DNA from: JAJYTL01 sp046705265
Lineage (GTDB): Bacteria; Pseudomonadota; Alphaproteobacteria; Ferrovibrionales; Ferrovibrionaceae
Assembly (NCBI GenBank): GCA_046705265.1
Contig: JBJKQL010000129.1
Span: 1-37,280 of the forward strand
Direction: 5' to 3'
Length of the DNA stretch: 37,280 nt
Positions 8,199 through 17,514 of the stretch are shown here, piece by piece; the stretch's first letter is position 1, and each line of letters starts with the position of its first letter. A program made the translations under genes and the position numbers. The notes below the pieces were generated by a model. The model saw only the letters and a list, made by a program, of their open reading frames with translations. It was not told the DNA's origin and did not search any database.

Positions 8199-9446
8199 AT
8201 GGCAAGGGCCATCGATCGTCGTACAATATTGAAGGGCACGGCTGCGGGCGCGGCCTTAGCCAGTCTACCCTGGGGTCGCGTAGCGCTCGCGCAGTCAAAG
8301 CCCGTGCGTGTCGGTCTCCTCACGGTTTTGACCGGGCCGCTTGCGCAGGGCGGCATCCAGATGAAGGAAGGCCTCGTCGCCTACCTGAAGGACAAGAATT
8401 ACAACCTGGCCGGCCGCAAGGTGGACCTGTTCATCGGTGACACCGGCGGCAACCCGGCAGGCGCCAAGGCGAAGACGCAGGAGTTGGTCGAGCGCGATCA
8501 TGTCGACTTCATTGTTGGCCCCTTGGCCGCTTTCGAGATGATCGCGATCAGCGATTATGTGGCACAGCATAAGGTGCCGCTTCTTTGCCTCGCCGGCGCC
8601 GACAACATGACGCAACGAACGCCAAATCCCTATTTCCTCCGTGCTTCCGCCACGGCGTCGCAGTGCAATTTTCCACTCGCCGATTATGCGCGAAAGGAAA
8701 TGAAGCTGAGCCGCATGGATACAATCGTCGAAGACTTCGCCTTCGGCTACGAGCAGGAAGGTGGTTTCCAGCTCGTCTTCGATACGGAAGGCGGTAAGAT
8801 TGTCAAGCGGCTCTGGACGCCGATTAAAACCCCGGACTACACGCCCTATCTCGCGCAAATCAGCGACGTCGACGGCGTATGGCAGGGCTTTGCCGGTTCG
8901 AATCCGATCAACTTCATGAAACAGTACGCGGCTTTCGGCCTGAAAAAGAAATATCCCGTCGTCGGTGGCTGGACCGCCTTCGATGACGCGCTGTTGCCTA
9001 GCTTCGGCGATGATGCGATCGGCGCCGTATCCGGGGCCTTCTACTCGGTAGCCTACGACTCGCCGAGCAATAATCATTTCGTGGAGTTGTTGATTCGCGA
9101 GACCAAGAAAGTTCCGGGCGGTTACGCTGCGGGCTGCTACATCAACGGCATGTGCATCGAGGCGGCGCTCAAGAAGCTCGATGGCAACACCAGCAATCCG
9201 GCAAAGACGATCGCGACGCTCAGGGCGCTGTCGTTCAAAGATTCACCGCGCGGGCCGTTCCATTTTGATCACTTCGGTAACGTGGTCGGAAACGTATTCA
9301 TTCGGCGACTCGAGCGGAAAAACGGTAAACTGGTGAACGCGATCATCAAGACTTATCCGAACGTGAGCCAGTTCTGGACCTTCAACGAGAAGGCCTATCT
9401 CGCAACGCCGCTGTTTTCACGCAACAAAGTACCAGCGAAAATTTAA
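8199..9446 (+). CDS. Branched-chain amino acid-type ABC transporter, substrate-binding protein
   Basis: A 415-residue periplasmic binding protein of the LivJ/LivK (Peripla_BP_6) family. The chosen ATG follows GGGAGG at good spacing and gives a twin-arginine-like leader: Arg7-Arg8 in RRTILKG, a hydrophobic stretch, then ALAQ with likely cleavage near residue 31. The mature protein opens with the typical VRVGLLTVLTGPLAQGG. Tat export is common for this family. It is the first gene of the operon with LivH, LivM, LivG, LivF and an amidohydrolase. Such systems often import aromatic acids, amides or short peptides rather than leucine, so the ligand should be read from the catabolic neighbours and is unknown. 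Confidence 0.9.
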   Translation: MARAIDRRTILKGTAAGAALASLPWGRVALAQSKPVRVGLLTVLTGPLAQGGIQMKEGLVAYLKDKNYNLAGRKVDLFIGDTGGNPAGAKAKTQELVERDHVDFIVGPLAAFEMIAISDYVAQHKVPLLCLAGADNMTQRTPNPYFLRASATASQCNFPLADYARKEMKLSRMDTIVEDFAFGYEQEGGFQLVFDTEGGKIVKRLWTPIKTPDYTPYLAQISDVDGVWQGFAGSNPINFMKQYAAFGLKKKYPVVGGWTAFDDALLPSFGDDAIGAVSGAFYSVAYDSPSNNHFVELLIRETKKVPGGYAAGCYINGMCIEAALKKLDGNTSNPAKTIATLRALSFKDSPRGPFHFDHFGNVVGNVFIRRLERKNGKLVNAIIKTYPNVSQFWTFNEKAYLATPLFSRNKVPAKI

Positions 9447-9495
9447 CGGCCAAAGTCGGCAGTGCAGACTCGAAACGAGCGGGAAGGCTCGGCGC

Positions 9496-10356
9496 ATGAA
9501 TCTCTGGGTGATCCTGGCGATCAATAGCGTTGCGTTGGGAGGCCTGTTGTTTCTCCTCTCGGCCGGCTTCTCGCTCATTTTCGGGCTGATGCGCATCCCA
9601 AATCTGGCGCACGGATCCTTTTTCATGCTCGGCGCCTATCTCGGCGTCACGTTCCTCCACTTAGGGGCGAACTTCTGGGTTGCCGCGATTCTTGGGGGAC
9701 TTGGCATTGCCGTGCTCGGCGGCGTTATCGAACGGCTTCTGCTTCGGCGTCTTCAGGGGCAAGAGCTGGCTCAGGTGCTGGTTACCCTCGGCCTGTCGTT
9801 TATGTTTGCCGACATATCGCTGATGATCTGGGGTGGCGATCCGATTCCCTTGAACCCGCCGTCAAACCTTCAGGGAGCGATGCAGATCGGCAGCATCGTC
9901 TTTCCGAGTTATCGTTTGGCCATCGTCGTGGTTGCCGCGGCGATCGCGGCCGTGCTTTGGCTGATGATTGATCGCACACGTCTCGGCGCGATGATCCGGG
10001 CGGGCGTCGACGACGCGCAGATGGCGCGCGTGGTTGGCATTCGGGTATCGCGACTGTCCTCGTTGATTTTCTGTCTCGGCGCCGGCCTCGCCGGTTTCGG
10101 CGGGGTCATGGGCGGGCCCATTTTTTCGGCCTATCCGGGACTCGATGGCGATATGCTCCCCCTGGCGCTGATCGTGGTCATTCTCGGCGGAACCGGCAGC
10201 TTGGTCGGCACTTTGGTTGGAAGTTTTGTGGTGGGATTCCTCTACAATTACGGCCAAGCACTGTTTCCTGAGCTTGCCTACGTAATTCTCTTTCTCCCCA
10301 TGCTGGTGGTGCTGCTGGTGCGACCGCAGGGTCTTTTCGGTAGGTTGCCGACGTGA
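9496..10356 (+). CDS. ABC transporter permease, LivH family
   Basis: A 286-residue integral membrane protein with about eight hydrophobic segments. The N-terminus carries the LivH hallmark in which a sequence like LSAGFSLIFGLMRIPNLAHG (residues 22-41) precedes the second helix. It forms the inner-membrane channel together with LivM. The ribosome-binding site is GGAAGG, 8 nt before the ATG. The stop codon overlaps the next start by 4 bp, showing tight coupling with livM. Confidence 0.92.
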   Translation: MNLWVILAINSVALGGLLFLLSAGFSLIFGLMRIPNLAHGSFFMLGAYLGVTFLHLGANFWVAAILGGLGIAVLGGVIERLLLRRLQGQELAQVLVTLGLSFMFADISLMIWGGDPIPLNPPSNLQGAMQIGSIVFPSYRLAIVVVAAAIAAVLWLMIDRTRLGAMIRAGVDDAQMARVVGIRVSRLSSLIFCLGAGLAGFGGVMGGPIFSAYPGLDGDMLPLALIVVILGGTGSLVGTLVGSFVVGFLYNYGQALFPELAYVILFLPMLVVLLVRPQGLFGRLPT

Positions 10357-11384
10357 GTCTCCGGCAGTCCGCGTCAACGCCTGAGACTTCGACGGTACCC
10401 ATTTCTAGCAAATTGATTTTCTTGATTCTCGGGATCGGGCTGTTGATGGCCGTGCCGCTTTGGGCACCGAATTCCTACTACGTCAACATCTGCAGCCAAA
10501 TCCTGATATGGGCTGTTTTCGCGCTCGGCCTCAACGTTCTGGTCGGATACGCCGGATTGGTTTCTCTCGGGCAATCTGGTCTTTTCGGTATCGCTTGCTA
10601 CACCGCGGCCTATTTTGTCTCGGTCGGCGCGTCGCAAACCGAGGCCGGTCTGGCCGCTATCGCCCTCGCGCTGGTGACGTCGGCCATTTTCGCCGTCCTT
10701 TCGCTCAGAACCACCGGCATCAGCTTCCTGATGATCACACTCGCGCTCGGCGAGATACTTTGGGGCATCGCTTATCGCTGGGTCAGCGTGACCGATGGCG
10801 ACAATGGCATCAGCGTGAACACGCGCCCAGCCCCGTTTGGAATATCGCTCGCCAGTCCGACCGCTTTCTACTATTCGACCTTAATCATCTTTCTTGTCGT
10901 CGTCGTCGCGATGTACGTCTTCGTCGCATCACCGTTCGGTGCGAGTCTGCGCGGCACTCGGGATCAGGCACGACGCATGACGACCCTCGGCTATAACGTC
11001 TGGCTGATCCGCTTCTATGCTTTCATGTTTTCAGGCCTCATCGCCGGCATCGCCGGACTTCAGTTCTTCTACTATGAGAAGTTCGTGAGCCCTTATGTCC
11101 TTTCGCTCAACACGTCGGCAACCGTGCTTCTAATGGTGATTTCCGGCGGTGTTGCGACGCTTCTCGGTCCAATTGTCGGCGCCGCTTTGGTCATTATCAT
11201 GCAGTACGTGGTAAGTGCATACATCCAAGAGTGGAATCTCGTGCTCGGCGCTATCTTTGTTGCCATCATTCTGTTCATGCCGGAAGGATTGGTACCGGGA
11301 TCGGTGCGTCTCTATCAGGTGCTGCGCCGCCGGGGCCGCACATCGCCTTCGACCGTCACCAACCCGGCGGAGCCGGGCACATGA
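10353..11384 (+). CDS. ABC transporter permease, LivM family
   Basis: A 343-residue membrane protein with a short polar N-terminus and then multiple hydrophobic helices. LivM signatures include LGLNVLVGYAGLVSLGQSGL and, later, ISGGVATLLGPIVGAAL. It begins with GTG overlapping the livH stop codon, and ends overlapping the livG start (ATGA). It is the second half of the transmembrane channel of the importer. The C-terminus is a polar tail rich in Arg, Thr and Pro. Confidence 0.92.
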   Translation: MSLRQSASTPETSTVPISSKLIFLILGIGLLMAVPLWAPNSYYVNICSQILIWAVFALGLNVLVGYAGLVSLGQSGLFGIACYTAAYFVSVGASQTEAGLAAIALALVTSAIFAVLSLRTTGISFLMITLALGEILWGIAYRWVSVTDGDNGISVNTRPAPFGISLASPTAFYYSTLIIFLVVVVAMYVFVASPFGASLRGTRDQARRMTTLGYNVWLIRFYAFMFSGLIAGIAGLQFFYYEKFVSPYVLSLNTSATVLLMVISGGVATLLGPIVGAALVIIMQYVVSAYIQEWNLVLGAIFVAIILFMPEGLVPGSVRLYQVLRRRGRTSPSTVTNPAEPGT

Positions 11385-12121
11385 GTGCGGCGCTCGCAGT
11401 TCACAGCCTGACAAAATCATTTGGCGGTCTGCGCGTGACTCGCGGCGTTACCTTTGCGGTCGAGCGCGGCGAGCGGCGGCTCGTCATCGGACCGAACGGC
11501 GCCGGCAAGACCACGCTTTTCAACCTGATCACGGGCGACATTCGCGCTGACGGCGGCCGGATCGAACTTTTCGGTCGCAACATCACGCGTTCACCGAACC
11601 GGCGCCGGGCTCATCTCGGCATGGCGCGGACGTTTCAGATCATTACGCTATTTCCCCGCGAAACGCTGCTTCGAAACGTCATGCTGTCACTTCTCGGATT
11701 GTCGAAAGCCCGCTGGAATCCTTTCGTTCGGTTCGACCGGCTTCATATACTCGCGGTGCCGGCACTGGATGCACTGAAGCGTGTCGGCCTCGATCATCTC
11801 GCCCATCGCCCGCTGTCCGAAACCTCCTATGGCGAACGTCGACGGATCGAGATCGCAATGGCATTGGCGCAGAACCCCCGAGTTCTTCTTTTGGATGAAC
11901 CATTGGCTGGTCTCTCGGCAGACGAGAGGCGCGACGTATCCCGTCTGATCCTCGGCATTCCGCGCGACGTCACCATCATGATGATCGAACACGATATGGA
12001 CGTTGCCTTGAACATCGCTGACCGTATCACGCTCCTTCATTTCGGGGAGGTTGTGGTCGAGGGGACACGCGCAGATGTGGTCGGAGATCCACGCACCAGG
12101 GAGGTTTATCTTGGTGAGTGA
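11381..12121 (+). CDS. ABC transporter ATP-binding protein, LivG family
   Basis: A 246-residue ATPase. Walker A is GPNGAGKTT (residues 37-45). A LivG-type signature loop TSYGERRRIEIA and Walker B LLLDEP follow, with the H-loop near IEHDMD. The start at 11381 overlaps the livM stop by 4 bp and gives the normal family length; a longer upstream frame would run into livM. It acts on the cytoplasmic face and powers the importer with LivF. Confidence 0.92.
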   Translation: MSAALAVHSLTKSFGGLRVTRGVTFAVERGERRLVIGPNGAGKTTLFNLITGDIRADGGRIELFGRNITRSPNRRRAHLGMARTFQIITLFPRETLLRNVMLSLLGLSKARWNPFVRFDRLHILAVPALDALKRVGLDHLAHRPLSETSYGERRRIEIAMALAQNPRVLLLDEPLAGLSADERRDVSRLILGIPRDVTIMMIEHDMDVALNIADRITLLHFGEVVVEGTRADVVGDPRTREVYLGE

Positions 12122-12830
12122 GGCGCTGTCGCTCGAGGGCATAGATGCTTATTACGGCGACAGCCATGTCTTGCAGAACGTATCGTTCCGGCTGGGTGAA
12201 GGCCGCCTGTTAGGGCTTCTCGGCCGCAACGGAGCCGGCAAGACCACGAGCATGAGCGTCATCGTCGGACTGCTGCCGCCCCGCCGAGGCCGGGTTTCTG
12301 TCTTCGGCAAGCGGCTTCAGGGCCTGCCGCCAGAGGCAATCGCGGCAACCGGCGTCGCTCTCGTGCCCCAAGGCCGCCGGGTTTTCCGCAATCTTTCGGT
12401 GCGGGAGAATCTGATTGTCGCCGCGCGACCGGCTTCGAAAGACGCCCCCACAAGCTGGTCGTTGCAGACCGTGTTCCACGCTTTTCCACGGCTCGGTGAG
12501 CGTCATAAGCAATCCGCGGGCATTCTTTCTGGCGGTGAACAGCAGATGCTCGCGATCGGGCGTGCCCTGATGTCGAATCCGCGAATCCTTCTGATGGACG
12601 AACCATCCGAAGGATTGGCACCGCAGATCGTGGCTGAAGTCATGGGAACGATCCGCCGTCTCAAGGAGCAGGGGCTCTCTATCGTTTTGGTTGAGCAGAA
12701 TGCCAAGCTCGTCATCGATGTCGCGGACGATGTGGTGATTTTGAACAGCGGCCGCGTCGCAGTAGACAAAACCGCGGCGGCACTGAAGAACGAGGGAACC
12801 GACCTTCATCAACACCTTGGCGTGTTCTAG
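12114..12830 (+). CDS. ABC transporter ATP-binding protein, LivF family
   Basis: A 238-residue ATPase with Walker A GRNGAGKTT, signature LSGGEQQMLAIGRAL and Walker B LLMDEPSEGLAP, the last being typical of LivF. The GTG at 12114 sits 9 nt after AGGGAGG and overlaps the livG end by 8 bp, so it is preferred over upstream ATGs that lie inside livG. It completes the LivHMGF set. Confidence 0.92.
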   Translation: MSEALSLEGIDAYYGDSHVLQNVSFRLGEGRLLGLLGRNGAGKTTSMSVIVGLLPPRRGRVSVFGKRLQGLPPEAIAATGVALVPQGRRVFRNLSVRENLIVAARPASKDAPTSWSLQTVFHAFPRLGERHKQSAGILSGGEQQMLAIGRALMSNPRILLMDEPSEGLAPQIVAEVMGTIRRLKEQGLSIVLVEQNAKLVIDVADDVVILNSGRVAVDKTAAALKNEGTDLHQHLGVF

Positions 12831-12908
12831 CATGAACGCGGCTAAACCCCATCAACCCTGAAGGCAGAGAAAATTCGGTTAATAGCCAGACGCGAGAGGA
12901 GAGAGCAG

Positions 12909-14090
12909 ATGGCTCATCGCCATGGTTCCGTCACAAAGTCCCGGTCCTCGATGATTCGCGCGCGTGCGACCGGTGCAGGCGCGGGTCGCTTGTATGCCGT
13001 CGACATTCATTGCCACATTCTGACGCCTGAGGCGGAAGCATTGGTAAAACCCTATTTCCAAGCCGAGACCGATCCATTGTTTAAATTCGCCAGTCCAGAG
13101 ACCCGGGAGGTCAATCGACAGCAAGCCCAATCAATCTGCGATCGGATCACTTCGCTCGAGGCGCGGCTCAAGGTCATGGACAAAGCCGGGATCGACGTTC
13201 AAGCCATCTCGACGGCACCGAGCCAGTATTACTACTGGACCGAACCCGAAATCGGCCGCGAAGCTGCGCGTCTTATCAACGACCGTATTGCCGCTGCGGT
13301 TGCCGCCCATCCGGACCGTTTCGTCGGTCTCGGGACCTTGCCGTTACAAGCCCCCGATCTTGCGGTGGCAGAACTCGAGCGCTGCGTGAAGCAACTTGGT
13401 ATGCGCGGCGTCGAGATCGCAACCAATGTCCGCGGGATCGACCTTTCGGATGCGCGCTTCCGCCGCTTCTGGGCCAAGGCGGAGGAGCTTGGCATCCTTA
13501 TCTTCATGCACCCCGGAGGCTTTAGTGACGGACAGCGCCTTGCCCAGCATTACCTGATTAATGTCATCGGCAATCCACTCGAATCGACCATCGCGGTAAG
13601 TCACCTGATCTTCGGAGGGGTGCTCGACGCCTATCCGCGGCTGAAAATCTGCGTTGCCCACGGCGGCGGCTACCTCGCGGCCTATAGCGGTCGCATGGAC
13701 CATGCGCATGCCGCACGCGCCGATTGCCGGCTGCATATCAAACGGCCGCCAACCCGCTATCTAAAGAAACTCTATTTCGACACCATAGTCTTCACACATC
13801 ACCAGCTCGCCTACCTCAAGGACATTTATGGCGCCGGTCACCTCTTGCTCGGCACCGATTATCCTTACGATATGGGAGTGGACGATCCGCTCGCCTTTAT
13901 CCAAGGCGTGCCCGGATTGAGCCGCGACGAGAAGGCTGCCATCGTGGGATTAAACGCCGCCCGGTTGCTCCGGATCCGGGTGCCGAAAGAGACGCGAAAG
14001 GCGCGGAAGGTAGCGCCAGCGCCGAGGCGGAAAGCCACGCCAAAGAGCACACGAGTGAAGCGCAAGGTCCGGCGCGGCCCCGCGAATTGA
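12909..14090 (+). CDS. Amidohydrolase of the ACMSD (amidohydrolase 2) family
   Basis: A 393-residue TIM-barrel metal enzyme. The expected ligands are present: HxH in VDIHCH (His34, His36), a His in FMHPGG, a His in VAHGGGY and an Asp in GTDYPYD. Family members decarboxylate or hydrolyse semialdehydes, aromatic acids and related compounds using Zn or Mn (for example ACMSD and gamma-resorcylate decarboxylase). It sits 78 bp after livF behind a strong AGGAGAG site, so it probably acts on the imported compound or its product. Odd feature: the last 37 or so residues form a Lys/Arg-rich low-complexity tail with no counterpart in the catalytic fold. Confidence 0.87.
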   Translation: MAHRHGSVTKSRSSMIRARATGAGAGRLYAVDIHCHILTPEAEALVKPYFQAETDPLFKFASPETREVNRQQAQSICDRITSLEARLKVMDKAGIDVQAISTAPSQYYYWTEPEIGREAARLINDRIAAAVAAHPDRFVGLGTLPLQAPDLAVAELERCVKQLGMRGVEIATNVRGIDLSDARFRRFWAKAEELGILIFMHPGGFSDGQRLAQHYLINVIGNPLESTIAVSHLIFGGVLDAYPRLKICVAHGGGYLAAYSGRMDHAHAARADCRLHIKRPPTRYLKKLYFDTIVFTHHQLAYLKDIYGAGHLLLGTDYPYDMGVDDPLAFIQGVPGLSRDEKAAIVGLNAARLLRIRVPKETRKARKVAPAPRRKATPKSTRVKRKVRRGPAN

Positions 14091-14276
14091 CCGACCTTAA
14101 GGACGGAGAGCCGAGCGATCTTCTTTACGGGTTTTCCGGTCCGATGCGCACTTTTCAATCGTATGGCAGCGCAAGAGAGAAAAAGCATCAATGGCGGAAT
14201 CGCACGTCCCCGTGATCCTTTCGATCGCCTCCCTTAAGATCTGATCGTCGATGACGCGTCGGTCGATGAAGCCGAG

Positions 14277-16214
14277 TCAGCCCCTGGGCTTAAATCGGGT
14301 ACCTGCGGCCGAGACGCCAGCTTCCCCGGTTTCCCTCGGCTGAGTCACGCCGCGGGAAATATCCGCAATGAACTCGGTTACCGCGACGGAGACTAACTTC
14401 GCGGCCTGATGATGCGGAGCGTGACCGCATCCCTCGATGAAAAGGGATCCCACGGGACCAGGACAAGCCGAAACAAGAAATGCGACCTGCCGCCTGGTGA
14501 AGAATTCGTCCTCCGTTCCCTGAATCGCGAGGACAGGGCATTTGATTCGTCGAAGATAAGGCTCGATCCCCCAGTCGCCCGGCTCCGGCGCGGTCCAGAC
14601 TGTGACCAGCCGTCGAAATAGGGCCTCCGTATTGCCGCCATGATAGCGCATGAGCCGTGCTTTGAGATCACCGTAATCATAGTCGGCGATCTGGTCGGCA
14701 ATCGCGCGACGTGTCCGTGGCTCGCGAAAGAAATGCGGCGCAATGGCGACAACCCCACGCACCTTGTCAGGAAAAGCTCCCGCATAGGCCAACGCGATCG
14801 CCGCACCGTCAGAATGGCCGATCAAAATCGGGGCACGGATTGACGTTGCGCGCAGGACCTCAGGCAGCGCTACCAGCGCCTCATCAAGGAGATAGCGGAA
14901 CGACACCGGAGATTCGAGGGGCGATGAATCACCGGATCCCCAGCGGTCATAAACAAAACCGCGACGTTGCGCAGCCTTTGCGATCCGCCCCGGAAAATCG
15001 CGCCACAGCCTGGAACAACCAAGAGCGTCATGCAGAAAGACAAGAGCCGGCACATCAGTCTCAGATTCTCCGATCCAGTGGCCGCGGAGATCATGTCCGG
15101 CCGCGCGAAAAGCGATTTGACCGAGGGCTGCCTCGACCGCGTCGCGGACGTCCTCGGCCGCCAAGCTCAAAAACTCGACCGGGTTGCGGGCAAAGAAGGT
15201 ATCGACGGTGCTGCCGGCTTGCGACACTTCGACACCGCGCAGCGCCGCTTCAAGATCATAGATCGCGCGCGGTGGGGTCACGAAGAAGTCACCGGTGAGG
15301 AGCACCTCCCGAATCCGCCCCATAGTCGGGCCTTCGAGGCGGATATCGGCGCGCATGCTGCCACCCCGCCGGCTTATGGAGGCGCTGCGCACCGTGTCAT
15401 CGATCTCCGGCGCGTTTAGCGTGGTGACAAAATCATCTCGTCCAATCTCCTCATCGTAGAGCGTCGCGGCAAGATACTCCTCAGTGTCGGTTACGACGCC
15501 CCAGTTGGGCTCAATTCCGAGCCCTTCGGCAAAGCCATCGAGAAGGGCGTGATAGATTTTGGAAAGTGGCGGCGGTTCGGCTCCGAGTGCTTCCCGCAGC
15601 GTGATGACCCGTTGCTGGGCCGAGGCGAGATCACGCTTGCTCAGCTTTTCGATCGGCACTTTCAGTGCCGCGATCATCTCGGCCGGGTCGAAATCGATCA
15701 AGAGCGTCCCTTGATAGAATAGGATGTCGCCATCGAAGAATCCGCCGGTACCGCTGATCTTGCGGCCCTCGACCTCGATATCGTTTCGAGGCCGGTAGCA
15801 TGCCGGCACGCCAAGCTTGTTGAGACCGAGCGACGCAGCCTCGCAGATGCGCCGGCTCGCACTATCCAAATCAGCAATCCGAAGATTGGCACGGCGAAAA
15901 ACCAGCTCCCAGCCGATCTGCCCTTCGTCGAGATAAAGGCCCCCGCCGCCGGTGATGCGGCGACCAATCTCGATGTTGCGGTTTCTGCAGTAATCGACCC
16001 TGACCTCGTGGTTAAGTATTTGATGCATGCCTATCAGGGCACATGGACGAAATCGAAGAAATCGAATGGTATCAGGAATGACGCCATCGCGGCGCGCGTC
16101 TATCAGTGCCTGATCGAAGGCAATATTGGCCCGACCACTGCGGATTCCGGTGTCGATGACACGGAAGGGGGTCGCATTCGGGCGAATGCCGCGATTTACC
16201 GTCGCTATCGCCAT
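14277..16214 (-). CDS. slpl: Lipoate-protein ligase fused to an alpha/beta hydrolase (sLpl-hydrolase)
   Basis: A 645-residue two-part protein. Residues 1 to about 345 form a lipoate/octanoate-protein ligase: RRITGGGG at 85-92 for adenylate binding, the catalytic Lys152 in NDIEVEGRKISGTGG, and an accessory C-terminal ligase domain at about 260-345. Residues 385 to about 615 form an alpha/beta hydrolase with a complete triad: Ser468 in GHSDG, Asp569 in GTEDE and His598 in GCGHA. In sHdr bacteria the ligase sLpl(AB), normally about 340 residues, attaches octanoate or lipoate to LbpA. The hydrolase extension is unusual. It might release lipoate from an ester, thioester or amide, or edit mis-acylated carrier (inference). 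It is the last gene of the lipS2-lipT-lipS1 operon, 18 bp after lipS1. Confidence 0.85.
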   Translation of the reverse strand: MAIATVNRGIRPNATPFRVIDTGIRSGRANIAFDQALIDARRDGVIPDTIRFLRFRPCALIGMHQILNHEVRVDYCRNRNIEIGRRITGGGGLYLDEGQIGWELVFRRANLRIADLDSASRRICEAASLGLNKLGVPACYRPRNDIEVEGRKISGTGGFFDGDILFYQGTLLIDFDPAEMIAALKVPIEKLSKRDLASAQQRVITLREALGAEPPPLSKIYHALLDGFAEGLGIEPNWGVVTDTEEYLAATLYDEEIGRDDFVTTLNAPEIDDTVRSASISRRGGSMRADIRLEGPTMGRIREVLLTGDFFVTPPRAIYDLEAALRGVEVSQAGSTVDTFFARNPVEFLSLAAEDVRDAVEAALGQIAFRAAGHDLRGHWIGESETDVPALVFLHDALGCSRLWRDFPGRIAKAAQRRGFVYDRWGSGDSSPLESPVSFRYLLDEALVALPEVLRATSIRAPILIGHSDGAAIALAYAGAFPDKVRGVVAIAPHFFREPRTRRAIADQIADYDYGDLKARLMRYHGGNTEALFRRLVTVWTAPEPGDWGIEPYLRRIKCPVLAIQGTEDEFFTRRQVAFLVSACPGPVGSLFIEGCGHAPHHQAAKLVSVAVTEFIADISRGVTQPRETGEAGVSAAGTRFKPRG

Positions 16215-16232
16215 CGCCTTCGATTCATGCTC

Positions 16233-17489
16233 TCACGCTTCCGGCATGCCTCGCCGGAGCTGACCGCGAATCTTCCTCAGGTCACGCCCATTTGGTTGAA
16301 ATGGATATGACGCAATGTCTCGCGGCGGAGAGTCGCCATAAGGCCGGTCACAGGCCGATATCTCGGTGCTCTCCTTTCCCGGACAGCCCGAGGTGCGAAA
16401 TGCGATACCCGCTGTGATCACCTGATCCAGTTCGTCTTTGGGAAGGCCGAAATCACGAATCCGGCCGTCTTCATCGAAGCGCATGCGTTTGATGTCGTGA
16501 CCACGATAATCGATCAAGTAACGGGCGATCTGAATTCGCCGCCATTGCGGCCGCGGCACCGGCGGGAGATGGTCCATCAGCGAGCCGCGCTCGGGAAAGA
16601 AGGCAAACATATGGCTATGGCCGCCAAGGTCGCGGATCGCCTGCACTTGTGAAAGCACATCGTGATCGCTCTCTCCCATGCCAACGATGAGATGGGCGCC
16701 AAATCGCTCGGGGCCGAAAATTTCCGCCGCGGCCCGCAAGATCTCCCAATACTTGTCCCAGCTGTGCGGTGACTGCACGCCGCGGCCACGGGTGCGATCA
16801 AATATCGTGGGATTTGCGGCGTCCAGGGCGACGGTGAAGATTTCGGCACCGAGATCCTTCAGATCCTGAACATCTTGCCTGGTCATCGTGGTGGGATTGG
16901 AGAGAATCGAAACCGGAACGTGCTTGATCCGTTCTACCCATTTCCGCAGCACTGTCCTCGTGTCACGGTCAGAGTTCGGGTGCGTGATCATGCTGATGCA
17001 CATACGGTGAAATCGCTCTCTGTCACCGCCCGAGGCGACGATATCGATGACCTGGTCATAGGGCACCGCCGGCCAGTCGACGCGAATAAAATTTCGGTCG
17101 GCGTAATCACGTTCCGCCTCGCGATGGCGGGCCAGGCCGCAATACGCGCAATTGGCACGGCATCCTTCGGGATAAGTGAGGAGAAGGTTGAGACATCGTG
17201 TGCAGTCCGTGCGATGCATATAGCCCTTCATCACGCCAAGCGTGATGGCGGCCGCGGTCGACATCTGCACGTAATCTGGCGAGCGCATGGCGGGCGTTAG
17301 GATATTGTCGTTCGGGCGATAGAGTCCGGTCGCCGCGATATTTTTCCCCTTGACCCGGCCACCGTTACGGGCCTCGACCGGGACCTCGCCTGGTGCTCGA
17401 GGACGCATGATCTCCGCGGCATTGAACTCTGATCCGGCCTTACCGGTGAAGTCCGGCACCGGCTGATGCGGCATTTCCAGGCAACTCAT
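16233..17489 (-). CDS. lipS1: Radical SAM lipoyl synthase LipS1
   Basis: A 418-residue radical SAM enzyme. The cluster motif CRANCAYC (Cys110, Cys114, Cys117) binds the SAM-reducing 4Fe-4S cluster. An N-terminal Cys pair (Cys96, Cys99) and a C-terminal SGCPG...ACDRPYGDS segment may hold the auxiliary sulfur-donor cluster. LipS1 and LipS2 together insert the two sulfur atoms into octanoyl-LbpA. The start at 17489 follows GGAGGG by 5 nt and gives a normal length; the open frame continues upstream through lipT, but that part is not protein-like. The order lipS2, lipT, lipS1, ligase and the sHdr genes nearby make the assignment firm by context. Confidence 0.88.
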   Translation of the reverse strand: MSCLEMPHQPVPDFTGKAGSEFNAAEIMRPRAPGEVPVEARNGGRVKGKNIAATGLYRPNDNILTPAMRSPDYVQMSTAAAITLGVMKGYMHRTDCTRCLNLLLTYPEGCRANCAYCGLARHREAERDYADRNFIRVDWPAVPYDQVIDIVASGGDRERFHRMCISMITHPNSDRDTRTVLRKWVERIKHVPVSILSNPTTMTRQDVQDLKDLGAEIFTVALDAANPTIFDRTRGRGVQSPHSWDKYWEILRAAAEIFGPERFGAHLIVGMGESDHDVLSQVQAIRDLGGHSHMFAFFPERGSLMDHLPPVPRPQWRRIQIARYLIDYRGHDIKRMRFDEDGRIRDFGLPKDELDQVITAGIAFRTSGCPGKESTEISACDRPYGDSPPRDIASYPFQPNGRDLRKIRGQLRRGMPEA

Positions 17490-17514
17490 GCGACGCCCTC
17501 CATCATTTGCCAGT

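Noticed and set aside
11231..11380. Upstream extension of LivG.
   Set aside because: It lies inside livM; the ATGA start at 11381 yields the normal family length.
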